32,752 bases of DNA from Treponema sp. (GCA_012799545.1 JAAZLA010000251.1:1-32752), one strand, 5' to 3'. Counted from the first letter of the stretch, positions 1-9,091 are shown. Notes: a model not told the origin generated them from the sequence alone. Numbers and translations are program-made.

Positions 1-945
1 CCAGAATTTAAGCTTTTGAATTCTATCTTTGGTGAAAAAGCAAAAGACGTTCGAGATTCTTCCTTACGTGTTCCACACGGTATCGAAGGTACGGTAATCG
101 ATGTGCAACGTTTACGCAGAACTGAAGACGATGCTTTAAATCCTGGCGTTGAAGAAGTTGTAAAAGTCTTAATTGCAACCAAGCGAAAACTTCGCGAGGG
201 CGATAAGATGGCTGGACGGCATGGAAACAAAGGTATTGTTGCGAAAATCCTTCCTGTCGAAGATATGCCATACCTAGAAGACGGCACTCCACTCGACATT
301 TGTTTAAATCCGCTTGGCGTTCCATCTCGTATGAATATCGGACAGATTCTTGAAAGCGAGCTTGGACTTGCAGCACAGTTCTTGGACGAATGGTACGAAT
401 CTCCCGTCTTCCAGTCACCAACTACCGAGCAAATTGATGGAAAGCTTAAGGAAGCAGGATTTAATACCAACTCCAAAGCAATTTTGCGCGACGGTATGAC
501 AGGCGAAACCTTCAAAAACCCTGTTTTTGTTGGCGTTATTTACTTTATGAAACTGCATCACCTCGTTGATGATAAAATGCACGCTCGTTCAACAGGTCCT
601 TATTCACTCGTAACGCAACAACCTCTCGGTGGTAAAGCACAATTTGGTGGACAACGTTTAGGAGAAATGGAAGTATGGGCACTCGAAGCCTACGGAGCTG
701 CGAACACCTTGCAGGAATTACTTACGATTAAGTCAGATGATATGACCGGTCGCTCAAAAATTTACGAGTCAATCGTAAAGGGTGAACCTTCAACAGCCGC
801 AGGTGTACCAGAAGCCTTCAATGTATTAGTACAAGAATTGCGTGGACTTGCCTTAGACTTTACTATCTATGACGCAAAAGGTAAGCAAATACCGCTTACA
901 GAGCGTGATGACGAGCTTATTGCAAAGGCTGGTTCGAACTTTTAA
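1..945 (+). CDS. rpoB: RNA polymerase subunit beta, C-terminal part (partial)
   Basis: The reading frame is open from base 1, so the gene begins upstream of the window; about 314 C-terminal residues are present. They include the highly conserved active-centre stretch KLREGDKMAGRHGNKG, whose two lysines correspond to those near the initiating nucleotide in E. coli RpoB, and the C-terminal clamp segment PLGGKAQFGGQRLGEMEVWALEAYGA. The product is the beta subunit of the core enzyme and pairs with the beta' subunit encoded 66 bp downstream. The rifampicin-binding region lies upstream of the window and cannot be assessed. Confidence 0.98.
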   Translation, partial: PEFKLLNSIFGEKAKDVRDSSLRVPHGIEGTVIDVQRLRRTEDDALNPGVEEVVKVLIATKRKLREGDKMAGRHGNKGIVAKILPVEDMPYLEDGTPLDICLNPLGVPSRMNIGQILESELGLAAQFLDEWYESPVFQSPTTEQIDGKLKEAGFNTNSKAILRDGMTGETFKNPVFVGVIYFMKLHHLVDDKMHARSTGPYSLVTQQPLGGKAQFGGQRLGEMEVWALEAYGAANTLQELLTIKSDDMTGRSKIYESIVKGEPSTAAGVPEAFNVLVQELRGLALDFTIYDAKGKQIPLTERDDELIAKAGSNF

Positions 946-960
946 CGAGAATTAGAGCAA

Positions 961-994
961 GTGAACAGCGGCTAGTTTTGCTATTGCTGTTCAC
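961..994 (+). promoter_or_regulatory. Stem-loop between rpoB and rpoC
   Basis: A perfect 9-bp stem, GTGAACAGC (961-969) with GCTGTTCAC (986-994), encloses a 16-nt loop. No T-run follows; the rpoC ribosome site (AGGAGA) comes about 10 nt later. It therefore looks like an RNA-processing or translation-modulating hairpin rather than a terminator. Function is inferred from position only. Confidence 0.55.
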
Positions 995-1011
995 AACAAG
1001 TAGGAGAACAT

Positions 1012-4000
1012 ATGCGAGATATCCAAGATTTTGATAACTTGATGATTAAACTAGCTTCGCCAGAAACCATCAGAGCATGGTCCTATGGTGAAGTAAAAAA
1101 ACCAGAAACAATAAATTATCGAACATTACGACCAGAAAAAGAAGGGCTTTTTTGCGAAAAAGTCTTTGGTACTACAAAAGAATGGGAATGTTACTGCGGT
1201 AAATTTAAGTCTATTCGATATAAGGGTATTATCTGTGATCGTTGTGGCGTAGAAGTTACACACTTTAAAGTGCGACGCGAAAGAATGGGACATATTGAAC
1301 TCGCAGCCCCAGTTTCGCATATATGGTATTATCGTTCTACTCCTTCCCGCATGGGACTTTTGCTCGACTTGCAAGTTGCAGCCCTACGTTCTATCTTATA
1401 CTACGAAAAATACATCGTAATCGATGCAGGGGATACCGACCTGAAGCAAATGCAATTGCTTACAGAAGATGAATTCCTTGCAGCACAAGAACGCTATGGT
1501 GGCTCCTTTTCTGCAGGAATGGGCGCCGAAGCGATAAAAACACTTTTGGAAAACCTTAACCTCGATGAACTTGCTACAGAATTGCGTCAAAAAATGATCG
1601 AAAAAGGTGCAAAATCTGATAAACGTCTTTTAAACCGTATTGAAATAGTAGAAAACTTTCGAGCATCAGGAAATAAATGCTCTTGGATGATTTTGGACGT
1701 TATCCCTGTTATTCCACCAGAATTGCGCCCCATGGTGCAGCTCGACGGCGGTCGCTTTGCAACATCAGACTTAAACGATTTATATAGAAGAGTTATTAAC
1801 CGAAACAATCGATTAAAGAGATTGCAACAGTTACAAGCTCCTGAAATTATCATTCGAAATGAAAAACGCATGCTCCAAGAAGCTGTAGATGCGCTTTTCG
1901 ATAACTCAAAACGAAAAAAGGCGGTAAAAGGTGCAGCAAACCGACCGCTCAAGTCTATTTCCGATATGCTCAAGGGAAAACAAGGGCGATTCCGTCAAAA
2001 CCTCCTTGGGAAGCGTGTTGACTACTCCGGCCGTTCGGTTATCGTTGTTGGACCTGAGCTCAAACTTTGGCAATGTGGTTTACCCACGAAGATGGCCTTA
2101 GAGCTTTTTAAGCCATTTATAATGAAAAAACTCGTCGACAAGGACATTGTTTTCAATATTAAAAAAGCAAAAACCCTCGTTGAGCAAGAAGCTCCTGAAG
2201 TTTTTGCTATTCTCGACGAAGTTGTGCGCGAACATCCCGTTATGCTTAACCGAGCGCCTACCTTGCATAGACTTGGAATTCAAGCCTTTGAACCAGTACT
2301 AGTAGAAGGTAAGGCAATAAAACTGCATCCCCTTGTCTGTCATGCTTTTAACGCTGACTTTGACGGTGACCAAATGGCTGTTCACGTGCCTCTCACGCAA
2401 GCAGCGCAAATGGAATGTTGGACACTCATGCTTTCAGCTCGAAACCTTCTTGACCCAGCGAACGGAAAGACTATTGTGTATCCATCACAGGATATGGTTT
2501 TAGGTATTTATTATCTAACGAAGGTTAAGCCAAGCGGAAAAGGAACAGGAAAGCGTTTCTCTTCTTTCAATGAAGTGATGATGGCTGTTGAGCAAGACAA
2601 TATTGAGTATCAATCACTTATTAAGGTGCCAGTACAAAAAGCTCCACATAATGGAGCGCTTGTCGAAACCACCGCAGGACGACTTTTGTTTAACGACCAA
2701 ATGCCAGAAGAAGTTCCCTATGTAAACGAGCTTTTGGGCGATAAAGAACTAAAAAACTTTATAGAAACTGTGCATAAGGAAAGAGGTTCTTGGTTAACCG
2801 TGCAAATGCTCGACACAATTAAAGATATTGGTTATAAATACGCAACTTTCTTTGGCGCGACGATTTCTATGGATGATATTATTATCCCTGAAGAGAAAAA
2901 AGGTATGATGGAAAAGGCAAATAAAGAAGTTGTTTCCATTATGCAGCAGTACCACAAGGGTGTTATCACACAAGAAGAGCGATATAACCGAGTTATTGAG
3001 GTTTGGCAAAAAGCAAATGATGAGCTTACCTCAGTTATGATGAAAACACTCGAAAAAGACCAAGAAGGTTTCAATAGCATCTATATGATGGCTGTTTCTG
3101 GAGCACGAGGTAGTAAAAACCAAATCCGCCAGCTCTCTGGTATGCGTGGTCTTATGGCAAAACCAAGTGGTGAAATTATCGAGCTTCCTATTCGAGCAAA
3201 CTTTAAGGAAGGTTTGTCCGTTATAGAATTCTTTATTTCTACAAACGGTGCTCGAAAAGGGCTTGCAGATACAGCGCTAAAAACCGCAAACGCCGGATAC
3301 CTTACGCGACGACTCGTTGATATTGCACAGGACGTTGTTATAAACGAAGACGATTGTAGTACCATTAACGGTATTGAATACTCGGCTATTAAAGACGGTG
3401 ATGATATTCTCGAAGCTCTCCACGATAGAATTGTTGGACGATTTACTCTGGAGCGTGTTTTGCACCCTATCACACGGGAACAAATTTGTGCTGCAAACGA
3501 GTACATTACCGATGAAAAAGCAGTTGAAATAGAAAAAGCTGGTGTAGAAAGTGTCAAACTTCGAACTGTTTTAACTTGTGAGTCTAAACACGGTGTTTGT
3601 TGTAAGTGCTATGGGCGAAACCTTGCTCACAACAAGATTGTCGAAATAGGTGAAGCAGTTGGTATTATTGCTGCTCAGTCTATCGGGCAACCGGGAACAC
3701 AGCTTACGATGAGAACCTTCCATGTTGGAGGAACCGCAACAAAGACTACGGAAGAAAACAGAACCGTATTAAAATATCCTGTTGTTGTAAACAGTATCTC
3801 TGGAACTCACGTAGAAATGCCAGAAGGTTGGCTCTTTACAAGAAAGGGTAAGATGGTGGTTAACCGCATTATCGAACGTCATGAGTTTAGTGAAAAAGAT
3901 ACACTCATGGTAGAAGATGGCGGCCGAGTTGGTGTGGGCGATGTGCTTTTCAAAAAAGGTACAAAAGAAGTGAAGTCCTCAGTCATTGCCTTTGTTACCA

Positions 4001-5250
4001 TTCGTAACAATGTTATCTATCTGACAGGAAATGAACAAAAGATTGAAATTAAAAACGGCTCACAAATGCAGGTTGTTGCAGGAGATATCGTAGAAGCTGG
4101 ACAAACAATTGCCTCCTTTGACCCCTTTGCTGAGCCCATTATTGCTGAAGTTGACGGTTACGTACACTTTGAAGATATTATCCATGGCTCAACACTCGAT
4201 GAAGAAATCGACGAAGAAACAGGAAATGTTGAGCGTATTATTTCCGATTCCTATGTTGAAACAAAGCAACCGCGTGTTCTTATAACTGATGAGGCTGGAA
4301 ACGAACGCGGTAGTTATTATCTACCAACAGGTTCGTATCTCCAGGTAGAAGATAAGGCGCCGATTACTGCAGGAACTATAATCGCAAAAATTCTCAAAGA
4401 ATCAGCAAAAACACGGGATATTACGGGGGGACTACCTCGAGTTGAAGAGCTTTTTGAAGCAAGAAAACCAAAAAATCCTGCTGTTTTAGCACAAATTTCT
4501 GGAACAGTGCACTTTAAAGGCATTGCAAAGAGCAAGCGGATTGTGGTTGTTCAAGATAAATACGGCAAAAACTTTGAACATCAAGTACCAATCAATAAGC
4601 GATTGTTAGTGCGAGATGGTGATGAAGTTATAGCTGGAGAACAATTGAGTGATGGTGACTTAAACCCACATGATATTTTAGCAATTTCTGGTGAAAATGC
4701 CCTTCAAAATTATTTGATGAATGCGATTCAACAAGTGTATCGCGTGCAAGGTGTAAGTATCAATGACAAACATATCGGTGTGATTATTCGGCAAATGCTT
4801 CGAAAAGTTGAGCTTGTAGCCGTTGGTGATACTCGCTTTATCTACGGACAACAGGTTGATAAATACCAATTCCATGAAGAAAATCGCCGTGTTATTTCAG
4901 AAGGTGGACAACCTGCGATTGCACGCCCGATGTTTCAAGGTATAACAAAGGCTTCGATAAACATTGGCTCTTTTATTTCCGCAGCTTCTTTCCAAGAAAC
5001 CACAAAGGTTTTGACGAATGCAGCAGTTGCTGGAGCGCAAGACAGTCTCCGCGGATTAAAAGAAAATGTCATTATCGGACATATTATTCCTGCAGGTTCT
5101 GGTATTCGAAATTATCGCAATATTAAACTTTTTGACGATAAAGCGGTTGACCTTGACGTGCAAATGGAAGAAATTCTAGAAAAGAGAAAGCTCGAAAAAG
5201 CTTTGGAAGTTGAAATGGACGAGGGAAATCTCGGCGCAGATATGAACTAG
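1012..5250 (+). CDS. rpoC: RNA polymerase subunit beta'
   Basis: This 1412-residue protein is the catalytic beta' subunit of RNA polymerase. The N-terminal zinc finger has Cys60, Cys62, Cys75 and Cys78. The invariant magnesium-binding motif NADFDGDQMA lies near residue 450. The second zinc site has the DDCST cysteine near 785 plus Cys856, Cys863 and Cys866 in CESKHGVCCKCYGR. The bridge/trigger region with AAQSIGQPGTQLTMRTFH follows. Length and domain order fit the family. ATG is preceded by AGGAGA. It is co-oriented with rpoB and probably co-transcribed with it. Confidence 0.99.
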   Translation: MRDIQDFDNLMIKLASPETIRAWSYGEVKKPETINYRTLRPEKEGLFCEKVFGTTKEWECYCGKFKSIRYKGIICDRCGVEVTHFKVRRERMGHIELAAPVSHIWYYRSTPSRMGLLLDLQVAALRSILYYEKYIVIDAGDTDLKQMQLLTEDEFLAAQERYGGSFSAGMGAEAIKTLLENLNLDELATELRQKMIEKGAKSDKRLLNRIEIVENFRASGNKCSWMILDVIPVIPPELRPMVQLDGGRFATSDLNDLYRRVINRNNRLKRLQQLQAPEIIIRNEKRMLQEAVDALFDNSKRKKAVKGAANRPLKSISDMLKGKQGRFRQNLLGKRVDYSGRSVIVVGPELKLWQCGLPTKMALELFKPFIMKKLVDKDIVFNIKKAKTLVEQEAPEVFAILDEVVREHPVMLNRAPTLHRLGIQAFEPVLVEGKAIKLHPLVCHAFNADFDGDQMAVHVPLTQAAQMECWTLMLSARNLLDPANGKTIVYPSQDMVLGIYYLTKVKPSGKGTGKRFSSFNEVMMAVEQDNIEYQSLIKVPVQKAPHNGALVETTAGRLLFNDQMPEEVPYVNELLGDKELKNFIETVHKERGSWLTVQMLDTIKDIGYKYATFFGATISMDDIIIPEEKKGMMEKANKEVVSIMQQYHKGVITQEERYNRVIEVWQKANDELTSVMMKTLEKDQEGFNSIYMMAVSGARGSKNQIRQLSGMRGLMAKPSGEIIELPIRANFKEGLSVIEFFISTNGARKGLADTALKTANAGYLTRRLVDIAQDVVINEDDCSTINGIEYSAIKDGDDILEALHDRIVGRFTLERVLHPITREQICAANEYITDEKAVEIEKAGVESVKLRTVLTCESKHGVCCKCYGRNLAHNKIVEIGEAVGIIAAQSIGQPGTQLTMRTFHVGGTATKTTEENRTVLKYPVVVNSISGTHVEMPEGWLFTRKGKMVVNRIIERHEFSEKDTLMVEDGGRVGVGDVLFKKGTKEVKSSVIAFVTIRNNVIYLTGNEQKIEIKNGSQMQVVAGDIVEAGQTIASFDPFAEPIIAEVDGYVHFEDIIHGSTLDEEIDEETGNVERIISDSYVETKQPRVLITDEAGNERGSYYLPTGSYLQVEDKAPITAGTIIAKILKESAKTRDITGGLPRVEELFEARKPKNPAVLAQISGTVHFKGIAKSKRIVVVQDKYGKNFEHQVPINKRLLVRDGDEVIAGEQLSDGDLNPHDILAISGENALQNYLMNAIQQVYRVQGVSINDKHIGVIIRQMLRKVELVAVGDTRFIYGQQVDKYQFHEENRRVISEGGQPAIARPMFQGITKASINIGSFISAASFQETTKVLTNAAVAGAQDSLRGLKENVIIGHIIPAGSGIRNYRNIKLFDDKAVDLDVQMEEILEKRKLEKALEVEMDEGNLGADMN

Positions 5251-5252
5251 AT

Positions 5253-5280
5253 CTAAGTGAGTAGCTGACTACTCGCTTAG
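5253..5280 (+). terminator. Hairpin after rpoC, without a T-tract
   Basis: A 12-bp stem, CTAAGTGAGTAG (5253-5264) with CTACTCGCTTAG (5269-5280), has one G-U pair and a CTGA loop. It starts 2 nt after the rpoC stop and ends 4 nt before the rpsL -35 box. Without a T-run it is at best a weak terminator; it may be a processing site or transcript 3'-end stabiliser. Confidence 0.5.
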
Positions 5281-5284
5281 GCGG

Positions 5285-5314
5285 TTGACAGAGATTTCAT
5301 AATTTTGCTATGCT
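5285..5314 (+). promoter_or_regulatory. Sigma70-type promoter for rpsL-rpsG
   Basis: A consensus -35 box TTGACA (5285-5290) is separated by 18 bp from a -10 box TATGCT (5309-5314). This predicts a start near 5321 and a leader of about 55 nt that contains a small ACCGG/CCGGT hairpin before the rpsL ribosome site GAGGAGA. It would let rpsL-rpsG be expressed independently of rpoBC. Confidence 0.7.
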
Positions 5315-5374
5315 AGTGAGCACAGTTATACAAAATACCGGAGTGCTGCCGGTTAAAATAGAGGAGAAAGGCAG

Positions 5375-5749
5375 ATGCCTACAATTAATCAATTAGTTAG
5401 AAAAGGACGTAAAACAGTCAAAATGGGAACCAAGTCTCCCGCACTTGAATCCTGTCCTCAAAAACGCGGTGTTTGTACCCGTGTTATGACTGTTACGCCA
5501 AAAAAACCGAACTCAGCGCTTCGTAAAGTTGCCCGTGTTCGCTTAAGTAATGGAATTGAAGTTACTGCATACATACCTGGTATTGGACATAACTTGCAGG
5601 AACACTCAGTTGTTTTAATTCGAGGAGGTCGTGTAAGGGACCTTCCTGGTGTTCGCTATCATATCATTCGAGGTGCAAAAGATACTCTCGGTGTAACAGA
5701 TAGAAAACAAGGTCGCTCACGATACGGTGCGAAAAAACCAAAGGCATAA
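5375..5749 (+). CDS. rpsL: 30S ribosomal protein S12
   Basis: S12 (124 residues) sits at the decoding centre. The conserved loop PKKPNSALRK keeps Lys43 and Lys44, and LIRGGRVRDLPGVRYH contains the second decoding loop. Asp89, the usual methylthiolation site, is present. Position 88, lysine in E. coli and most bacteria, is arginine here (codon AGG, 5636-5638); that exchange is a known streptomycin-resistance substitution. The gene follows its own promoter and is 12 bp upstream of rpsG. Length and start (ATG after GAGGAGA) match the family. Confidence 0.98.
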   Translation: MPTINQLVRKGRKTVKMGTKSPALESCPQKRGVCTRVMTVTPKKPNSALRKVARVRLSNGIEVTAYIPGIGHNLQEHSVVLIRGGRVRDLPGVRYHIIRGAKDTLGVTDRKQGRSRYGAKKPKA

Positions 5750-5761
5750 GGAGAACAGGAA

Positions 5762-6232
5762 ATGGGAAGAAAAAATAAAACAATAAACCGTCCAATTCTG
5801 CCAGATGCTAAATACAATAGCCCTGTTATTACAAAGTTTGTAACAAGAATGATGCTAGACGGAAAAAAAGCAACCAATGTCGCAATTATTTATGAAGCGA
5901 TGGATAAATTAAAAGAAAAAACAGACAAAGATCCTTTAGAAGTTTTTCTTAAGGCTCTTGATAATGTAAAACCGATGGTAGAAGTAAAATCTCGCCGTGT
6001 CGGTGGTGCAACTTATCAAGTACCTATTGAAGTTCGCGAAAGCAGACGAGAAGCCTTGGCTATGCGCTGGATTATTACAGCTGCTCGTGCAAAAAGCGGA
6101 CGAGGTATGGGCGAGCGTCTTGCAAATGAGCTCTTAGATGCATACAACAACACAGGTACTGCATATAAGAAAAAAGATGACACCCACAAAATGGCAGAAG
6201 CAAACAAAGCTTTCGCACATTTTAGATGGTAA
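5762..6232 (+). CDS. rpsG: 30S ribosomal protein S7
   Basis: S7 (156 residues) nucleates folding of the 3' major domain of 16S rRNA. The conserved RPILPDAKYNSPVITKF segment is near the N-terminus, and the central stretch RVGGATYQVPIEV is typical of the family. It is the last gene of the short rpsL-rpsG unit: a strong terminator follows directly and fusA, which often comes next in bacteria, is absent. ATG is preceded by AAGGAGA. Confidence 0.98.
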   Translation: MGRKNKTINRPILPDAKYNSPVITKFVTRMMLDGKKATNVAIIYEAMDKLKEKTDKDPLEVFLKALDNVKPMVEVKSRRVGGATYQVPIEVRESRREALAMRWIITAARAKSGRGMGERLANELLDAYNNTGTAYKKKDDTHKMAEANKAFAHFRW

Positions 6233-6239
6233 ACGAGAT

Positions 6240-6275
6240 GTAGTTGTCTTTTTCTGACAACTACAGTTATTTTTT
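6240..6275 (+). terminator. Rho-independent terminator after rpsG
   Basis: A perfect 9-bp stem GTAGTTGTC (6240-6248) / GACAACTAC (6256-6264) with a 7-nt loop is followed by AGTTATTTTTTT. It ends the rpsL-rpsG transcript and separates it from tuf. Confidence 0.85.
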
Positions 6276-6830
6276 TACTTTTTTTACGCTATTTTTGAAT
6301 TATCTAAGGCATGAGTCTTGTTCTTTTTTTCTAAATAGTGTAAAGTTTGTCTTATCCTTAAAATTTTAAGGAGTAATTTTTCTTTCAAAAAGGAAAAATT
6401 ATCTGGGTTCTTTGAGATTCAAACCGCTTTTATAAAAATAAAAGTGTGGCAAAACCGTAAAGTTGTTTTTGTATACAAAAACTTCAGGCTTTGCGACCCG
6501 TAAACACAAATATCATCGTTGATGGTATTAAATATGGTTTGTTTTCAGGGTTTTTGAATGGCTTTTTTGCCAGGCTCTCGGATGCCAAACCATATCATCG
6601 GATTGAACATTTGGTGGTTTTAGGTGGTACCAGCCAAAACAAGTTGCATTTATAGCTTGTTTTACGCAGTTACAAAAAGTACAGTTTCTTGACTTGCATC
6701 TAAATCAAAACAATCGTTTCAATCTCAAACATTGGTGTGTAGTGAATGTCGGGTTCGGTATGAGCTTGTGCATTCAAAAAGTATACAACACTATATTTTT
6801 TACTGCCTTTAATCTGGTAAGGAGGATCAA
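6276..6830 (+). promoter_or_regulatory. Structured non-coding region / long tuf leader
   Basis: No convincing ORF lies in these 555 bp. The stretch holds a dense series of inverted repeats: the palindrome CCTTAAAATTTTAAGG (6356-6371); TAATTTTTC/GAAAAATTA (6374-6401); CTTTTAT/ATAAAAG (6427-6444); the 18-bp palindrome GTTTTTGTATACAAAAAC (6465-6482); ATATCATC/GATGGTAT (6510-6528); ATATGGTTTG/CAAACCATAT (6532-6595); an 8-bp bulged stem (6611-6637); AAAACAAG/CTTGTTTT (6636-6663); and TTTGAGATT (6411-6419) pairing at long range with AATCTCAAA (6721-6729). A weak promoter candidate is TTGTTC-17-TAAAGT (6318-6346). It could be a long 5' leader of tuf or a separate non-coding RNA gene. It matches no RNA family I recognise; motifs of RNase P RNA, tmRNA and SRP RNA were not seen. 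Confidence 0.5.
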
Positions 6831-8018
6831 ATGGCAAAGGAAAAGTTCGTTAGAACAAAACCGCACATGAACGTTGGTACCATTGGACACGTAGACCACG
6901 GTAAAACCACCCTTTCAGCGGCAATCACAAAGCATAGCGCCCAAAAATATGGCGACAAGGCTCTTAATTACGACGAAATCGATAATGCTCCAGAAGAAAA
7001 AGCACGGGGTATTACTATTAATACACGTCACCTAGAGTATCAATCAGACAAGAGACACTATGCACACATTGACTGTCCTGGACACGCTGACTATGTTAAA
7101 AACATGATCACCGGTGCTGCTCAAATGGACGGAGCTATTCTTGTAGTTTCTGCTCCTGACTCAGTTATGCCTCAAACAAAAGAACACATTCTACTTGCTC
7201 GACAGGTTGGTGTTCCTGGCATGATCGTTTTCTTAAACAAGGTTGATCTTTTGGACGATCCAGATCTTCTTGAGCTTGTTGAAGAAGAAGTTAGAGACGT
7301 TCTTGAGCAATATCAATTCCCAAGAGATACACCGATTATCAAGGGATCAGCTTTTAAAGCGCTTGCTGACGGTGCTTCTGCAGAAGATACAGCTCCAATT
7401 GATGAATTACTCGACACAATGGACTCATATTTTGCAGATCCAGTTCGAGCAGTAGATCTTCCATTTTTGATGCCTGTTGAAGACGTTTTTAGTATCTCTG
7501 GTCGTGGAACCGTTGTTACTGGACGAATTGAGCGTGGCGTTATCAATATGAACGAAGAAGTTGAAATTGTTGGTATTCGACCAAGCCAAAAAACAGTTGT
7601 AACTGGTATTGAAATGTTTAACAAACTGCTCGATAAAGGTGAATCTGGCGATAACGTAGGTCTTTTACTTCGCGGTATTGAAAAAACTGCTGTAGAAAGA
7701 GGTCAAGTTCTTGCAAAACCTGGTTCAATCAAGCCACATACAAAATTTGAAGGTCAAGTATACGTACTTTCTAAAGAAGAAGGTGGACGACACAGCCCAT
7801 TCTTCTCAGGCTATCGACCACAATTTTATTTCCGAACAACTGATATTACAGGAACAGTATATCTTCCAGAAGGTGTAGATATGATTAAACCTGGTGATAA
7901 TACAAAAATCATCGGTGAATTAATCAACCCAGTCGCTATGGATAAAGGTTTAAAGTTCGCTGTTCGTGAAGGTGGACGTACTATTGCTTCTGGTCAAGTA
8001 ACAGAAATTTTAGCATAA
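6831..8018 (+). CDS. tuf: Elongation factor Tu
   Basis: EF-Tu (395 residues) delivers aminoacyl-tRNA to the ribosome as a GTP complex. G1 is GHVDHGKT (19-26), the switch I threonine is Thr62, G3 is DCPGH with catalytic His85 (81-85), and G4 is NKVD (136-139). The domain III motif GGRHSPFFSGYRPQFYFRTTD is intact. ATG follows AAGGAGG. The gene is preceded by a long structured region instead of fusA and is followed after a hairpin by rpsJ, an arrangement also known from treponemes. Confidence 0.99.
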   Translation: MAKEKFVRTKPHMNVGTIGHVDHGKTTLSAAITKHSAQKYGDKALNYDEIDNAPEEKARGITINTRHLEYQSDKRHYAHIDCPGHADYVKNMITGAAQMDGAILVVSAPDSVMPQTKEHILLARQVGVPGMIVFLNKVDLLDDPDLLELVEEEVRDVLEQYQFPRDTPIIKGSAFKALADGASAEDTAPIDELLDTMDSYFADPVRAVDLPFLMPVEDVFSISGRGTVVTGRIERGVINMNEEVEIVGIRPSQKTVVTGIEMFNKLLDKGESGDNVGLLLRGIEKTAVERGQVLAKPGSIKPHTKFEGQVYVLSKEEGGRHSPFFSGYRPQFYFRTTDITGTVYLPEGVDMIKPGDNTKIIGELINPVAMDKGLKFAVREGGRTIASGQVTEILA

Positions 8019-8029
8019 TGTATATTTAA

Positions 8030-8056
8030 AAGAGCAGGGGACTAACTCCTGCTCTT
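8030..8056 (+). terminator. Weak terminator or attenuator between tuf and rpsJ
   Basis: A perfect 9-bp stem AAGAGCAGG (8030-8038) / CCTGCTCTT (8048-8056) has a 9-nt loop and is followed only by GTTTGTGG. The poor T-run suggests partial termination or transcript processing. That would lower expression of the ribosomal genes relative to the abundant EF-Tu. Confidence 0.6.
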
Positions 8057-8071
8057 GTTTGTGGAGGAAAC

Positions 8072-8380
8072 ATGGCTGCCGAAAAGATTCGTGTCAGGCT
8101 TCGCGCTTTTGATGTGGACTTGATCGATCAAAGTGCAAAGTCCATCGTGCAAACTGTTCAAAAAGCAGGTGCAAAGGTCGCAGGACCTATACCGCTTCCG
8201 ACCAGGATAAATAAGGTTTCTGTTTTGAGATCTCCTCACGTAAATAAAAAATCACGTGAGCAATTTGAAATGAGAACACATAAACGCCTTATTGATATTG
8301 TTGAGCCATCATCAGAAGTTATTGATTCTTTGATGAAGCTTGAATTGCCCGCTGGCGTTGATGTAGAAATTAAGCAGTAA
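8072..8380 (+). CDS. rpsJ: 30S ribosomal protein S10
   Basis: S10 (102 residues) is a head protein of the small subunit and in many bacteria also NusE, a transcription antitermination factor. The conserved GPIPLPTRINKVSVLRSPHVNKKSR region and RTHKRLIDI are clear. It opens the S10 cluster and starts with ATG after GGAGGAAAC. Confidence 0.98.
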   Translation: MAAEKIRVRLRAFDVDLIDQSAKSIVQTVQKAGAKVAGPIPLPTRINKVSVLRSPHVNKKSREQFEMRTHKRLIDIVEPSSEVIDSLMKLELPAGVDVEIKQ

Positions 8381-8446
8381 AACTGCAAAATAAAGGTACG
8401 GTCCCTCGGATCAGGGGATGGCGGCCAAAGGTAAGGAGATATCAGA

Positions 8447-9073
8447 ATGAAAGGTCTGATTGCAAAAAAAGTGGGAATGACTCAGGTTTTTGACGAAAGC
8501 GGTAACTTAACACCAGTTACCGTGATCCGCGTAGAGCCTAATACAGTTGTTGCACTTAAAGACAAGGAAACATTTGGCTACGATGCTGTTGTTCTTGGCT
8601 TGGACGATTTACGAAAAAGCCGAATTACAAAGCCCTACGCCGGTCAATTTCCTGAAGGACTTGCGCCAAAACAAAAGATTAAAGAATTCCGTGACTTTGA
8701 AGCCGAGGTAAAAGTAGGTGACGAAGTTGGTCTTGAACTGTTTGAAGGAATTCGTTTTGTTGATGTAACAGGGATTTCAAAAGGAAAAGGTTTTCAAGGT
8801 GTTATGAAGCGCTGGAATTTTCATGGTGGTCGTGCATCACATGGTTCTAAGTTTCATCGCGAAGCTGGTGGTACAGGTCAATGTACTTCTCCAGGGAGAA
8901 CTTTTAAAAACACAAAACAAGCTGGACGAATGGGTCGAGAACAAGTTACTGTTCAAAACTTACGCATCGTAAAGATAGATCCAGAGCTTAAAGTTGTGAT
9001 GGTTCGCGGGGCTGTTCCCGGGAATAGAGACACTACGCTGATCATCAAATCTGCGGTAAAGAAAGAATTCTAG
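8447..9073 (+). CDS. rplC: 50S ribosomal protein L3
   Basis: L3 (208 residues) starts with MKGLIAKKVGMTQVFDESG and carries the conserved loop GGRASHGSKFHREAGGTGQ, which reaches towards the peptidyl-transferase centre. ATG follows AAGGAGA. The 66-bp gap before it contains a short GC-rich inverted repeat (TCCCT/AGGGGA near 8401-8417) of unknown meaning. Confidence 0.97.
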   Translation: MKGLIAKKVGMTQVFDESGNLTPVTVIRVEPNTVVALKDKETFGYDAVVLGLDDLRKSRITKPYAGQFPEGLAPKQKIKEFRDFEAEVKVGDEVGLELFEGIRFVDVTGISKGKGFQGVMKRWNFHGGRASHGSKFHREAGGTGQCTSPGRTFKNTKQAGRMGREQVTVQNLRIVKIDPELKVVMVRGAVPGNRDTTLIIKSAVKKEF

Positions 9074-9091
9074 GCTACGAGGAAGATATAA

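Noticed and set aside
3081..3557. 158-codon ORF on the minus strand inside rpoC
   Set aside because: It is antisense to a fully conserved catalytic region of rpoC, lacks a recognisable family and a ribosome site, and is explained by codon bias on the coding strand.
6400..6830. Known structural RNA gene (tmRNA, RNase P RNA, SRP RNA) or tRNA upstream of tuf
   Set aside because: GGGTTC-like pieces recall tRNA T-loops, but no acceptor stem, CCA end or tag ORF was found, and the conserved RNase P and SRP motifs are absent.
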